Below are positions 32,223 to 45,826 of a DNA stretch of 64,000 nucleotides, one piece after another. Source of the stretch: Iris pallida. Taxonomy: Eukaryota; Streptophyta; Magnoliopsida; Asparagales; Iridaceae. The stretch is taken from assembly GCA_029216955.1 (NCBI GenBank), contig JANAVB010003400.1, positions 12,303,181 through 12,367,180 of the forward strand. Direction: 5' to 3'. The translations under genes and the position numbers were made by a program. The notes under the pieces were generated by a model. That model was not told where the DNA came from and ran no database searches. It saw only the letters and a program-made list of their open reading frames with translations. The stretch's first letter is position 1. The number at the start of each line of letters is the position of its first letter.

Positions 32223-35200
32223 TGTCACTACCACATTTCTAGTTTGAGGGTATTTTTGTCATTTTGAAATTATTTGAAATTAATATATTTATTAGAATAG
32301 TATGATTTTAATATTATTTAATTAGTTGCCATATATTGTGATTAGCCCTAACCTAGATTGGACCTAACCTAGATTAGTCATAGTTAGTCTTAGTTTACCA
32401 TGGTTAGTATTAGTTAGTCATGATTAATTTTGGTTAAGTCATGGTTAGTTAGAGCTAACTAGGTTGCAAATTAGACTAGTGTGTAAACCTAGATTTTGGA
32501 CCCTTGATTTGACTAGATGATAGGAGAGCCATGGATTGTTTTCCTAAAACCCTAACCATAGAAAATAGGGCCGGCCACTAGGGATCCACACCCCCTCTAT
32601 TTAATGCCTCTCAAAAATTTCTTGCCTCTTTTGTTCATTCTTCCATTTTTCAAGATCAAGGTTTGGTTCTTCCTTTAACCTTTTCTATTTTGATCAATAC
32701 TCATCCATTTTCATTCAAATTTCTTGCATTGTAATCTTAATAGTGTTTCCTTACTGTTGGTGGAGGTGAACCTCAGTTTTGGACTCTATTGGAGCTTTGA
32801 GCTAGCTAGAGAGGATCTTCATCTTTGAGTTTCCTTGAAAAGGAGCACCACATAGGTAACTTTCTATTTAGCCATTTGATTTTCGATTTCTTGGCATATT
32901 TGCATAGTCCTAGGTGTCCTCTAACTGTAGGAATAGATTTCGTGATGAGTCGTGTCCCTTACGTGTCCAGCCTACGTGCTGTGGTGTTCTACGTAATGCC
33001 ACAGTGGGCTTTTCGACTCTATTTTCGGATTGTGTTTGAATAGGAATTTGTATTTTAATGTGGCTTATCGTTTTCCTTGTGACTGAGCTAGATTCGAGTC
33101 CAGTTCGTGTCGTATTGGACTCGTGGACACGTCTAACGCGCGTGCAGCCGGGCTGTCCTGCTATTCGGGTGCTCGTGCGGGTATTGTTGGGTTCGTGGAC
33201 ACGTGAGATTGGACACAGAGCTAGGGGCAGTGTCTGACACGACACTCCCAAAGTCTCGTGTCCATTGGATTCATGTCGAGTCAGCTAGGACTCGTGCACG
33301 GGTTCACTGCTGATGTGTCCAGTTCAGTGTGTTGTGTTCGTGTGGTTTTGGACACTTGTGTCCTGTTTTTGGACACGTGAAGAAGTAGTAAGACACGTAC
33401 ACATGTTAGTCACTAACTACCAACCATTAACCTAACATATTAATTGTTATTTCTATGTTGAAATAGAAAATCCCTATTTTCTGATACTGTTGAGTATCAG
33501 TGAATTAACTCACTATTTTCTCCATTTTTGATTTACATTTAAATGTTAATATCATATAATGTAATGTGGTTTAGTTGCTGTTACAATTAGATATCATGTT
33601 AGGGTTTGTGTTAGCATGAATGAGTGTTCGAATCTACATTTGGGGTTTGGCAATTTATTTCCAATTTTTTCCAAAACCGAGTTCATGTACTGCATGCCCA
33701 TTTTTCCTGTTAAGTTCGATTTCGTATTAAATCACTGTTACTCTCTTATGCAGTATGTAGTTCATATGTTAGGGCTTTTCTAGCATGATTAGGTGGTAGT
33801 AGATGTGAATGGTTGCATTGAGAAAACTGGGATTATATACACAGGTACACGTACACTAATTTTTCCCACATATCACTGTCACTTTGTTGAAACCTAAGAA
33901 ATTAGTATTCGTTTGTAATTCACTGATTAGTTCCTGAGAACATATAAACACATTGGAACATATACTCTTATGTACACAGACACACACACACCTACACTAA
34001 ACCTGGACTGAGACACTGTTGACACTGATACACTGTCTTTCGAAATTCCTGAGACAGGTATGCTGTTTGTGAACTAAAGTTAGCAGGGAATTAAATTAAT
34101 GTACACATATTACACACTGTTGGGTAACTCTGAATTGCAATGGGGATTAGGTTCCCACGTTCCTGCCATTTCGATTTAGTTTAGGTCTTGGATTCAAATT
34201 GCTACTGTCATTTATTTTGAAATCTGGGAATGTTTTCCATATAACCTGTCACCCATATTCTAATGACACTGTATTGAACCTATGATCTAAACCTGGGATT
34301 AACCCACTGCCTATATCCACTTTTGCACATATTGATTTCAGCCCACATACATATCTTACCTTGCAAAATCGGAGAATGCCATTACACTATTTTCTAACTG
34401 CCTATTCACTTATTCACATACACATTTATGACACCTAATGACACACACTAACCAAATCCTGAACTGACAGTGCACACATGTTCCTAACTGCTATACACAC
34501 ACATACATACTTTCCATCTATCCCTCTATATATATATATATATATTATATATAGCTAAATGTGTTAATATGATAAAATAGAGAATTTCTATTGATATATA
34601 TGTGTATATGAATATATGGATTGTATGTGTATTGCCTATAATAGCCTATGGCATATAACCTAAGTAACATAGCCTATGGTATCCTTGTGTAGTTTTGACA
34701 TATGGTAAATATGCACATGAGTAGTCATATAGACTTGTGTATGGTGTATACTTGCTAGGGTAGACTGGTTAGGCCTAGTGAGACTTCATTGGGTCTAGTT
34801 GACCTAGCTTTGACTATTAGTTGACTAAAGTTGACCAGGGTTGACTTTGGTCTAGAATTGACCTAATATCATGTACACTGCATCATAGTACCTTACTTTA
34901 TTAGTTGGACATGTTATGACTTGTACTGTTCTGATTAGGAGCCAGACACCACTCCTCAGGCAGTATTTCATTCAGACGTTCAGGATATCAGGCGAGTACA
35001 TTCTCTGACCGTTTCATACTTGCTAGGAGTATTTTCTTACTCTAGATTATTTTACTTGATGCTGACACTGGAAACACGGATTAGTACTATATGGATCTTT
35101 TCATATGATGTTATCCCCCTCGGGAGCATCAGATACATCATGTCATGTGCGTTTCACTTTCATCATGTATTCTTGTGCTTTTACCATTCATGTGCATTCT

Positions 35201-36095
35201 CATGATTCATGTACTCTTATGTTCACGGAGCCCCCATGTTCATATTCAGTGCACCCATTTATGGGCCCCCATGTGAATTTTATGTGCAATAACATAACTT
35301 GAACGGATCCTTGTGTATTGATTGGGGTACGGGGGAGTATAAATAGTCATGTGGACAATTTCCAAAGTAGTGTAGTCATGTGCAAACTCTCATGTTTATT
35401 ATCAAGCTGTTCACATGTCTAACTTGTACTCTAAATCACTAGTTCACTGTAGCTCTATACTTATAGTAGATATTTTATTACAGTCTTCTCTTTTACTTCA
35501 TGTATATTCTTTAGCGTTTCATGTATCTTACTCTATTGCCTGTATTTTATTCCTGTCATGATATGAACTGCATGAGATGTACTGTGCTCGCTCCAGTCCT
35601 GACTGGACCTTTTGAAATATTATAGATGACTTTGAGGAGCTGTGTCCCACCTATTACGGAGCAGGCTTAGACGACACACTTGAGCTGGACCCTCAGGACG
35701 ACATAGCACTTGCTGATGACACTACCCCTATAGACAAGGCTAGTTAGCTAGGCTAGTTCTATTTATCTTCATGTTATGTCAGATACACTTGTATATATTG
35801 GGAGTTTATACTCTGGATTTGTGGAGATGTTTATCTTAGATTTCAGCTATCTCTCTATCTTGTATTTATCATCTGTGGATTATGTGTTCTTCTATTCTAT
35901 CGTATCGTACTTTCTTCCTTAGTTGTGATTGAGTTGTACTTATTTATTTCACCTCCATTCGATGTGTATAAACTGTAAAGGTACCTTATAACTGTTAGAT
36001 GTATGTGACCTAGGACAGCGTTCTACCACCGACACTGCGGCGTAGGCTGGACGTAACAACTTCTCGTACCCTTACATTGGGTACGGGTCGTGACA
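32223..36095 (+). mobile_element. LTR 2 of element A (shared by two internal regions)
   Basis: Starts TGTCACTACCACA after a polypurine tract and ends GGGTCGTGACA, 3,873 bp. It is followed at 36096 by the same leader that follows LTR 1, so it acts as 3' LTR of copy 1 and 5' LTR of copy 2. Differences from LTR 1 are scattered substitutions and small indels. Confidence 0.9.
35338..35345 (+). promoter_or_regulatory. TATA box of LTR 2
   Basis: TATAAATA in the same context as in LTR 1 (28023). Confidence 0.55.
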
Positions 36096-36341
36096 CATTT
36101 TTAGTGGTGGCCCATGCAGGTCAAGTTTATGTAGTGGTATTCGAACTAGAGTATCACTACAGCCTGCAGTAGGATTAGGATATATTTTGAAGGTAGTCGA
36201 TCACATTAGGAAAAACTCTTAATCAGATTCATGTTACCTAAAATTTGTTGCATTATTGTCTTTCCTTGAAAATAAATCGTCCTCTCTTGATGTTATCGCT
36301 TCATTCTCAGTGATTGTCCTCTCGTTTGATTTGTCTTCAGG

Positions 36342-37418
36342 ATGGTTATGGAGACGCGATCACATCGTCACGATCAGGAAGACACCACTGAGGGGTCTGC
36401 CACTCATCGTCCTGATCAGCAGGGCCCCGAGACTGCAGCTCCTGTTATGCCAGCTCAGGCTGGGATATCTGCAGCTTATGGGAGTGCACCTCTTCCTACT
36501 CCGAGACTTTTCCCAGTCATTCCGAACGTTCTTCAGCAGCAGTCGCCATCAGGATCAGAGGACGTGGCGCGGTTGTTCTCTTTCTTTCAGCAGATAGTGG
36601 AAACTCAGTGGCAACAGTTGTTCAAGAGGGGACATGACATTCATGGAGTTAGCAGCAGTGGAGGTCAGGCTAAGAGGCCTGATGTACAGATTTAGCATCA
36701 GTATCAACAAGGGCCTGTTCAACAGCACCTTCAGGGTCAGGGACGTGCATATTTCCACCAGGCATCCAGACAGCAGCAGGACGCTAGGTGCAACATCTGC
36801 AAGAAGGCAGGCCATGGGTGGAACGACTGCAAGATGAGGCTTGGCAGGTGTTTACTTTGTGGTTCAGCGGAGCATCGGTGTAGGGAGTGTCCAGAGAGCC
36901 AGATAGCAATGACTCAGGTAGCAGCAGGAGCTAGGGCTCCGACAGAGCAGCCGAAGGGACCACCGTTACAGATGCAGCAGACCCCTAGACAGTAGCATGT
37001 TACCAGTTACCCTTTCTGTAGGAAACCAGGGCACGATTGGAGTAAATGCCGAATGAGGTTAGGCAAGTGCCTACTTTGCGGAGCATCATATCACCAATTA
37101 AGAGAGTGTCCCAAGTTTCCTGGACGGACAGCTGAGGGGGCAGGAGCGAGGGCTCCGGTGAGCCAACAGAAGGGACTACGCTTACAGACTCAGCAGCAGA
37201 GATTCGTGCAGCATCAGGTTGGAGGAGGCCAGCAGAGACGAGCTTCTGCTATGGAAACAGAGGGTGCACAGGCAGTAGAAGAGCTTATCGCAGGTTCTGT
37301 TCATCTCAATTCCGTTCCATGCCATATTTTAACCATCTCGAAATTTAGTTCCAACAGATCTTGTTTATCATTCTTGTTCGTAGATAAATCTGATCCTTGG
37401 TATTCATTGTCGATTTAA
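36342..37418 (+). pseudogene. gag of element A, copy 2 (four zinc knuckles)
   Basis: Same frame and length as copy 1, with its own stops: TAG at 36693 (Gln in copy 1) and TAG at 36993 (Glu in copy 1). Knuckles are CNICKKAGHGWNDC, CLLCGSAEHRCREC, YPFCRKPGHDWSKC (first Cys lost) and CLLCGASYHQLREC (intact). Each copy is broken at different places, so the common source carried an open gag with four intact knuckles. Confidence 0.75.
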
Positions 37419-39030
37419 TTTTTTTTTGCCAAGATAAATCATATGGGCTAGGTCACCTCAGTTATGGTATCTAGAATCTTTGATAGTCATGTTAGCTGGC
37501 ATAGTGAGGACATATAGTCAGATTTTGGACGTATTTCTCGGGTGTGGAAATTTAAGGTTTTCACTGTCAAGTATGCGGTAATGCAAAAATTTTAAATACC
37601 ATGATTCTAGAGGTTTGTACCTTAGTCAAGGACTCTATGATTATCGTAGCCTTGCTCACTAGCATGACAAAGACTCTGAGTAACATGATTTTGGACAGAC
37701 GCATATGATTATCAGATTATATCTTGAGAAGTTTTTCTTTTAACATATTATCTCTATCATACCCTTCTGTTGTTATAAAATTGTATTTCATCATCAAATA
37801 ACTTAGGAGTAGGGATATTTTAGTTTGAACTTATTCATGTGTAGTTCTTTCATAGTGTAATGATATGACGACTTGTAGGGTGTCTGTACCCTAGAGATGA
37901 TAGTTAGCATTGGTTTTAGAATAATAACCCATTGTAGATGATTCCCCTGACCAACCAATTTCCATATAGGATGTTAGTATGTCTTACAGCCTTGATGATT
38001 TATTAATTTTTCCTTACCCTTTCCAGTAAGGCACCCATGACTTTCGTGTCCTACTCGGACATGCCATCTTGTGCTTCATCATTATCACACGACTTTCCTG
38101 ACACGTTAGACTCAGATACACAATTTACACTTCACGCTCTTGCAACCGACACTTCATTCCCTAGCTACTTAGGCATATAACCTACAAATTTGATCATGTC
38201 CTACATATAGATGAACTACTGCACTACCTTAGTATCCTGTATACCTGAAGTGTCCACACAAATTGGCACTGCACCTTTGCACAGGCCCTGCACTTCACAT
38301 AACATTCATTACATATCCTTAATTCATATGCACTCCTTCATTCCTGTACTTCACATACTTTCACCACTTGCATATCCTGCAGTATATCATAATAACCATT
38401 GCATGTCCTGTCCCCTTGTTTTGGTTAATTGCTGCTTGTGCTAGTAAACCTCCTTGTTAGACTAATGCTATGCATTGTGTATATATATTATAGGGATATA
38501 TGTGATAAGTAATATGGGTTAAAGTGTTTTGCATATATTATATAGATTTGGCATATGAGATGGTTAGTCTATATGTATGTATAGATGATACACTTAGAAT
38601 AGTATGGGTTCTATGGGGTTACATTAGAGATATATGGGTATTATAGGGTAAGATATATGGGATTATGTGAGGTATTTTAGAGTATGTGTTAAGGTTAAGG
38701 GTTAGAAGTTATGAGTCTAGTTTAATGTGGAGTATACATGTGTATATTTGAACTTAGGATATAGTTGGTCTTGATATTTTTAACACTATAGACTATTTAA
38801 GTCTAAACCCTAGATTAGCCATTGACCCAATAGTCCAAATTGACTAGTTGTTGACCAGTTTTGACCAAGTACTTGGATATTGACAAATTGACTAGTTGTT
38901 GACCGGTAGTTGACCATTGACTATGTTGACTTAGTTGATTAGAGATAGGATTAGAAGTAGGTTGTTTATTTGTTTTGTTTGTTTGATCATGTTTGATTAT
39001 TTAGTAACATGAGACCTTGTTTGTGTTTAG
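37419..39030 (+). other. Non-coding filler of the second A copy
   Basis: Match of 30104-31719. No coding remnant seen. Its last bases TTGTGTTTAG abut element B. Confidence 0.6.
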
Positions 39031-41264
39031 AAGTCTGCCAGGGCTTGACCTTTGACTGCCTTTTGTGGGACAAAGATCATATGATAAGGGGACAGCAATA
39101 TTGCCTATGTAGTGAGTCGAGAGCTAAGTGTCCCTGGTTTGGTCATGAGGACTCTGAGAGGGTTGACCCATGAGATCACGTGTATCATTTGTCCGGTGAC
39201 ATAGTGTCGCGTTTTCTGAATGGCGAACACCAAGGCGAGGCATTCCTTCTCTACAGCGGTGTATCGGTGCTCTGGCCCAACCATCATTCGGCTGAGATAG
39301 TATATGGCTTGTTCGTGGCCTGCATCGTTATTTTGTGCCAACGGGGCACCGAAGGAGTGTTCCATTGCTCGTACATAGAGTAGGAATGGTTTTTCAGGGG
39401 TTGGAGCTACCAAGACCGGAGGATTTGACAAATATTCTTTGATGCTGTCGAAAGTACGCTGGCATTCCTTGTCCCATACGAATGAGACTCCTTTCTTCAT
39501 GAGGTGCGTGAATGGTCGGCATCGCCCGAAGAGGTTGGAAATGAACCTTCTGATGTAAGCCAGCCTCCCTTGAAGGCCTCTGAGTTCGCGGAGATTTTTC
39601 GGGGGACCCATCTCCATGATTGCTTTTGTCTTCTCAGGGTCTACATGGATACCCTTTGCAGTTATGATGAAGCCTAAGAACTTCCCGCTGGATATGCCCA
39701 GAAAGGACTTCGTGGGGTTCATCTTCAAATTGTGCGTTCGTATTAGGTCGAATACCGTCCTTAGATCCTGCAGATGGTCTCCCTTGCTACGGCTTTTAAC
39801 GGCTATATCGTCAACGTAGCACTCCATCGTCTTGCATAAGTGGTCTCTAAAGATGATGCTCATGGATCTTTGATATGTGGTACCAGCATTCTTTAAACCG
39901 AAAGGCATGACTGTGTAGCAGTACGTGCCAATCGGTGTTCGAAATGATGTATGCTTTTCGTCGTCAGGAGACATTTTGATTTGGTTGTACCCCGAGAAGC
40001 CATCCATGAATGACATGCGTTCGAAGCCGTAAGTATTGTCGATCATGATGTCTGTGATAGGAAGGGAGAATTCATCTTTGGGGCACGCCTCGTTCAGGTT
40101 ACGAAAGTCGATACAGATTCGAATCTTCCCATTCTTCTTGAGGACGGGTACTATATTGGCGACCCAATCGGGATGTTGCTCCTCACGAATGAAACCTCTA
40201 ACTATCAGTTTGTTGACTTCAGCTTTGATCGCGTCCATGATGCCTGGACGGAAGCGTCGCTGTTGTTGCTTAACCGGCTTCGTATCTGGTCGAATGTTGA
40301 GTTTGTGAAGAGCGATGTCAGGATTTAACTCTGGCATGTCTTCATAGGTCCAGGCGAACACATCAATGTACTCTCTGGCAAGTTCTAACAGCGACTCCCG
40401 TTCTTCGTCAGTTAGGCATTTACTGATGAAAATCGGTTTTGAAGAAGATTCGCTGCCGAGATCCACTTGTATGACCTCATCTTCAGTAGGAGGTTCTCTC
40501 AGTTCGAACCGCTTTTTCCATTGTGCGTCTAATTGCTGGGCCCATGGCTCTAGCTCGAGGATTTCGGGGATATCTTCGTCTTCCTCGTAAGCGTCGACGA
40601 ACGCCATGTTGACTGACATGACTTGTCTGAACACATCTCCGATGCTGGAATCTGAGTCGAAAGTTGGTGATCCGGTTGAATGTGACTGCCAGTCACATTC
40701 TTCATCTGAACTTTTAGGGGTCGTAGTAGGCGTTACATACCCTAACCCGCATCGAGTTTTGTTATAGTAGTTCCGTGGTTTGCCCGCCGGGACTGGCGGC
40801 TTCAAAGGTAATCGTCGTCCGGTGCCGTAGTTCAATCCTGGTGTCGTCTCCAGATTATACCCCTGTTTCTGCATGAGATATTTGGATTGAGGGCTATAGA
40901 GATACAGAGGCAGTCTCCCGGCATCTGATCCGAGGTCGACTTCTTCTATGGTGAGGGGATACGGGTTGTTCGTCCGGCCGAAGATGATCGGATGATCTCC
41001 TTCCTCGAATATTCGATAAGCGTCTTCTACTGGAGTAAGCTGGATCGCGGTGTACACATTTGTCACCTGTGTGTGTAGGTGAGCGCCTATACCGTGTTCC
41101 ATAGCATACATTGTACATAGCTTATTGAGCTCGGTGTAGTTCAAAGATAACCCTTTATTGATGAAGTAAGGTATCTTTTCTAGGGGGATTACATCGTCAG
41201 CGGAGGGGACATTGGTGTGGGTAGCCATATACTTGGCTAGCTCCGGTTCCTCTTCGGCTACCCC
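39031..41264 (-). pseudogene. Reverse transcriptase and RNase H of element B
   Basis: The longest open frame of the window (707 codons, 41228-39105). The first ~230 residues are the protease-RT linker, then EYIDVFAWTYEDMPEL and KPVKQQQRRFRPGI (RT fingers), ICIDFRNLNEACPKDEFSLP, FMDGFSGYNQIKMSPDDEKH, VMPFGLKNAGTTYQRSM, catalytic YVDDIAVKS near residue 471, thumb, and RNase H (FLLYVRAMEHSFGAPLAQ to VEKECLALVFAIQKTRHYV). A stop at 39105 replaces Trp, and about 70 bases later the element is cut. A TAG at 41265 (Gln in C) separates it from the protease. The RT catalytic residues are intact, but the enzyme has no integrase partner here. Confidence 0.9.
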
Positions 41265-42605
41265 CTACGTAAATGAAGACTGAGAGGACGACCTTGGAAG
41301 CTTGATTGTCAGTGGTTCAGTTGATGGAGTTGAGCGTGGTATTGCTGGCAGACTAGCAACCCCCATATTGGTACTCGAGGTGGAGCGAGGAGTGGCCGGT
41401 TCGCTAGAAGTGTCAGACCCTGCGTCGGGGTGACGACCCTTCTTGGGAAGGCGTATCGTCAGTGGCCTATCGGAGGGATTGAGCTTCTCTGTTTGGGGTT
41501 GACTGACTCTTGGTAGCCTGATTGTCAGTGGCTCCGTTGTGGGTCTCATTTGCTCCTCCTGCGCTGAGAGGCTGATTGCGTCCTTCCGCAGAGTGGCGGT
41601 AAGGGGTACAGACTTGCCTGGTTTGCGAGCTTGGAGGTGGATCGTCAGGGGTCCTTCTGATCCCGTGGCTGTCTCGGTATAAGCTTGTGCGTCTCCTTCA
41701 TCAAGGTGCCTCTTCGACTTTTCGTATAGGCAGGATTCTGAGTAGTAGGATTCGACCCCTTTGAAGGGATCGATATCAGCAAATTCTGTCTTCACGAAGC
41801 CGTATTTGTCGACGTATTTGAAGCACTGGTGTAGCGTGGAAGGCACGATCATATAATCATGTATCCATGGGCGCCCCAAGAGGATGTTGTAAGAAGTGTC
41901 TGCATCTATGACGTAGCAGGTGACTTCGGATTGGAGGTCGCCAATTTAACACTTCAGACGAATCTTCCCAATAGGGTAGCTCCTGCCCGAATTGAAACCG
42001 CTGATGGCGGTGCTTGTAGGTGTCAGGCGATGCATTGGGATGCGGAGATGATGTAGCAGACCCTTCGGGATGATGCTTATGGAAGAGCCAGGATCAATGT
42101 GCATCCGATCCACCTTCACGTCGCCGATGTATCCTATGTAGTATAGCGGGCGATCATGTAGGTTGGTTTTGATGAGCATGTCCTGCAGAGTGAAGACGAT
42201 ATTAGGCATTGCTCCCGTGCAGGCACTGTCTTGGAGATCCACGGGTGAGTCCTCCCCGGTGAGGTTGGATTGAGCCAGATAAGCATCGGCATTTTAGAGT
42301 GCTTCGCTCAATGCAATACGAACGTCCTTGGAGAGCCTTGGGAGTTCGTATAGTGACAATTTGGCCGGAGTGTTAGCCAATTGTGCTAAGATGTCAAAGT
42401 TATAGGGCCTCTCTAGCCCTTGGGCTGCGTCCATTTGGAGGAATTTGTTGAAGCGAGTCTCCTTCGGCCTAGGCTTGTCGGTCGTCGAAGGCTGAGCCGG
42501 TCTCGGAGCATCAGTTGTAGTAGGTTGATGATTTTCAGCTGGGCTGTCAACCACAGGTTGGGACTGCGCCCCGGACCGCGTGATGACGGCTATAGCTTCC
42601 TCGTT
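41265..42605 (-). pseudogene. Protease region of element B
   Basis: Begins near 42605 with EEAIAVITRSGAQSQPVV in a frame offset -1 from gag. The protease core reads RMHIDPGSSISIIPKGLLHH and later ILLGRPWIHDYMIVPSTL. The C-terminal linker has repeats of PLTIRLP-like heptapeptides (EPLTIRLP, RPLTIRLP, EPLTIKLP). Stops at 42294, about 41946 and 41265 are point changes relative to C. I see no classical slippery heptamer at the gag-pol overlap, but the copy is mutated. Confidence 0.75.
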
Positions 42606-45104
42606 GTCTGCTGAGATTATGTGTCAGGTCCTGATTTTTTACTCTTTTTGTTAGTGGGAGATGGTGTGGGCCGAGTTACTTCTGACACCAAGTCTGGATG
42701 GACCCACATGACCTCCCCTCGTGAGGTGGTGAGAGGTACTAGACCAGCAGCCTGTTCCCGGGGAGGTGGAAAATTGGTAATCTCTATCGTCGCTAGAGGG
42801 ACGGGGATTACCCCATCTTGAGTCTCCGTCGGAGGGAAGCTGCCGAATTGTACGGACACCATATTGGCTGCTACGGTTACTTCTTCGAAGTCGATGGCCA
42901 GAGCGTTCGAATCGATGAGGCTTTGGATGTACCGTTTTAGTTGGTAGCAGTCATGTGTAGCGTGGTGTACATAACGGTGGTAATGGCAGAACTTTGGGTT
43001 CTCCAAATCAGCCGGTCGAGGCTCCCGCCTTGGTGGAGGAAGCTGAATTCTACCTCCTTGTATGAGCATGTCCAAGATAGGCTTGACGTGGCCGTCTTAG
43101 AAAGAGTAAGTGATCTGAGGCCATTGTTTGTCTGCTGGTTGTGACTCGGGCTTCTGGGCCGTGTCGGCCACCATAGCCTGCTTTCTCTTGCTGTCCCGAT
43201 TGTTGGAGGGGTTACCCCCATTATCGTTGTTGGGACGCTTGCCTTTGTTTTCTCCTTCTGAGATGTGCAATCCCAGTTGGCGAGCCTTCTTCAGTCGTTC
43301 TTCGGTGCATGTGGCACTGATGATGAACGCCTTCCAATCTTTGAATTGACTTTCGCCCATCCAGAGACTGATCGTTGGAAGCAGTCTCTTTTGGCAAATT
43401 TCAATCAAAGAGGAGTCTGGATTTCCGGAAGGCAGCTTCATAGCGGTCTGGCGGAACCGCTCGATGTAGTTCCTTGTCAACTCCTTCTCCCCTTGGACGA
43501 CGTCCATGAGAGTAGACATAGTGACGTCTTGTCCTACTTCGTAGAATCGTTCCAAGAACAGGCGCTTGAAGCCGGCGAAGGAGTGGATGCAGTTGTCCGG
43601 TAGATTGCGGTACCAATCGAAGGCGACTCCTTCCAATGCCTCGATGAATAATCGTGTGAGGATCGCATCATCATGGGGCAGATGGCCGGTGGTGACCTCA
43701 AAGTAAGTGATGTACCGACTTGCTGAGGTTTTGCCATCATACGGGTTGATATTGAACGGCTTATATCTTGGTGGGAATGGAACATCCCTCCATTCAGCAG
43801 GGTATGGTTGCCGTATTCTGAGATCTTGAGCATTTTCTCGGAAATGGAACATGGCTCGGAGCTCCTGGACCTCTCTTCTCACTTCTCGGGTCTCATCTGT
43901 TGCGGTAGGGGCTGTTATTTCGGGAGGATTATTGCCCGGGTTTGGTGCCGCAGAGTTTGAATCTATATTGACCGCGGGGCCCGTGCTTGTTTGACCAGGC
44001 GTTCCTCCTTGTAGAGTGGGCAGGGCCGCTTTAATCTCGTCTACAGATTTGACCAAAGCAAGTAATATGGCTTCGAGATTGTCGATGCGCTGGCGATCAT
44101 TGGAACCACCTTGATTGCTGTCCGTCATGAAGACCGTCCATACATGAGGAGGGATGGAAGGAACGGTGGAGGATGTGCCCTCCGAAACGTACCCATGTAC
44201 CGAGAAGTCATCGGGATAGGTGGGAATGTTCTCTTCGGGCTCGGACTCGGAGGGAACGATATCCCCAGCTCCAGAGCTTGCTTCGTCTTGAGAGTTATGA
44301 ATGTCCTCGGGGACATCGGCGTCTGTTGCCCCTGATGGAAGAATTGTTTGTCCGGGCTCGGTTCTTTGAAACATCGAATTGTTGCGGATGTTCGGAGGAG
44401 TGCTACCCCCAGTTCCCTCAACCCCCAGCGATGTGGATGATGAATTTCCCATCACGGTAAATTTTGTCTTTGAACTGGTGTGTTGGAATACACCAGTAGA
44501 GGACAACCGTTTAGACGATAGTTTTTTAGCTGTGGTGGTTGATATCTTGGGACTGGAGATACTCGTCTTTTTCCTTCTCCCTTCGGCGGGGACTTTTTGA
44601 GCGGAATTGCAGGAGACAACAGGAGGTGCCTCATCTTCTGAGTTCGGGTGCTGTAGCCTTTGGAAGACGGACGGCAGATCTTCCGTCACTGCCGCGTTGT
44701 TGCAGCAGCAATTGACGATGATTTGGGTACAGCGATGTCCAAGCGAGGACTCTTTGCACGCCGACACTCCTTCTCTTTTTTGTGGAGGATCGCCTCCCGC
44801 AGGTCAGAGGAACCACTTTGTCTGTTTGTCGCCGGGGGCTGGACTCGAGCGGTTGTATACAACTTCCCATCCGAGGCCCGTGTGATAGTCAACGGGACGC
44901 CCCGATAGTCAGAGGTTGGGACAGCTGACTGGGCCCGATGAGCCCGTGCTGTCCTAGACTTCCTCCTTTTATTACTTGTGGGTGCGTAATAGGAGGAGTC
45001 CAAGTTGGGTACCACAGGGTCTGGCTTATCATCCAGAGAATCATTAGGGTCAGGACCGCATGAGAGACGGTCGAAGACTGATCGAGAGAAGCGTGAAACG
45101 GACG

Positions 45105-45445
45105 CTATGCGGCTAGAGTTGGGTACCGTGCAGGCTGTCTGCATGCGGTTGTCTTCTGCCGTCGGACGAATTATTTTTGTGCGGCTAGGAGTCACGACCG
45201 TACAGGCTGGCCGCATGCGGTTGGCAATTGTGGCCGTATGGGTTTTCTACAAGCGATTGACTCCACAGCCGCATGAGTTTCATTCGTGTGGTTGGCAACT
45301 GTAGCCGCATAAGCTATACGGCTGACAGATATGGCCGCATGAGTTTTCTTCATACGGCTGGAGGATGTAGCCGTATGAGCTTTCTCCCTGCGGCGGAAGG
45401 ATGTAGCCGCATGAGCTTTCTCCCTGCGGCTGATAACCTTATGCG
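45105..45445. repeat. CATGCGGC/GCCGCATG array in ORF1 of B
   Basis: About twelve copies of ATGCGGCT or AGCCGCAT words in alternating orientation, in ORF1 just as in C (14020-14245), but with a larger number of units. Encodes repeated short basic/Ala-rich peptides. Confidence 0.75.
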
Positions 45446-45807
45446 GCTCGGTTCTCATAGAGTTCCTCTTTGCCCCTGCAAGTCCAGCATCATAGTATTT
45501 TCTTCTGCCGGACTTGGGGACAGCAGAGTTGTCTATGATCTGAAGTGGGGCCGCAGGAGAATCTTGCTCGCCGTCTTGAACAACAGAGGGTGTCTCTGCA
45601 AGAGCTTCAGCAGGAACGAAGGATCGGGGTCTCCACTCCTTACGGGCCTTCTTTGTGCGGGCTCGCTTCTGGACCGGGCCAGTGCTTTTGTCGGAGAGCA
45701 TCTCTTCGAACGCCTATTGGTCGAACCGGGCGACCATCTTTTGTTTAGTGGAGCCAAGCTTGGCTGCATCCGATTGCGTCACCAACTCCTCGGCCATGGA
45801 GAAGTTA

Positions 45808-45826
45808 GTCCCTAGCAGAGTCGCCA
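45808..45826 (-). other. Primer binding site of element B
   Basis: TGGCGACTCTGCTAGGGAC, identical to the PBS of C, three bases after the LTR end CA at 45830. Confidence 0.7.

Larger units (their letters stand above)
24888..36095 (+). mobile_element. Chromovirus-like element A1 (LTR - internal - LTR)
   Basis: Two direct LTRs of 3,893 and 3,873 bp flank a 3,442 bp internal region. The internal region keeps a gag with four zinc knuckles and, at its end, an integrase C-terminal module plus group II chromodomain, then a polypurine tract. Protease core, reverse transcriptase, RNase H and integrase core are absent, so it is non-autonomous. Long LTRs and the chromodomain suggest the Tekay/Del branch; the gag-only layout resembles terminal-repeat elements with GAG. 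The left end is inserted in the gag of copia G (flank AACAG, 24883-24887). The right LTR is followed directly by another internal region. Confidence 0.85.
36096..39030 (+). mobile_element. Second internal region of element A, 3'-truncated
   Basis: Colinear with 28781-31719 (2,935 against 2,939 bp) at about 95% similarity by eye. It stops at 39030, the base equivalent to 31719, where element B begins on the opposite strand. The integrase tail, polypurine tract and any third LTR are missing. Confidence 0.88.

Noticed and set aside
39180..39383. Plus-strand frames within the RT regions of B and C
   Set aside because: Shadows of the minus-strand polymerase frame.
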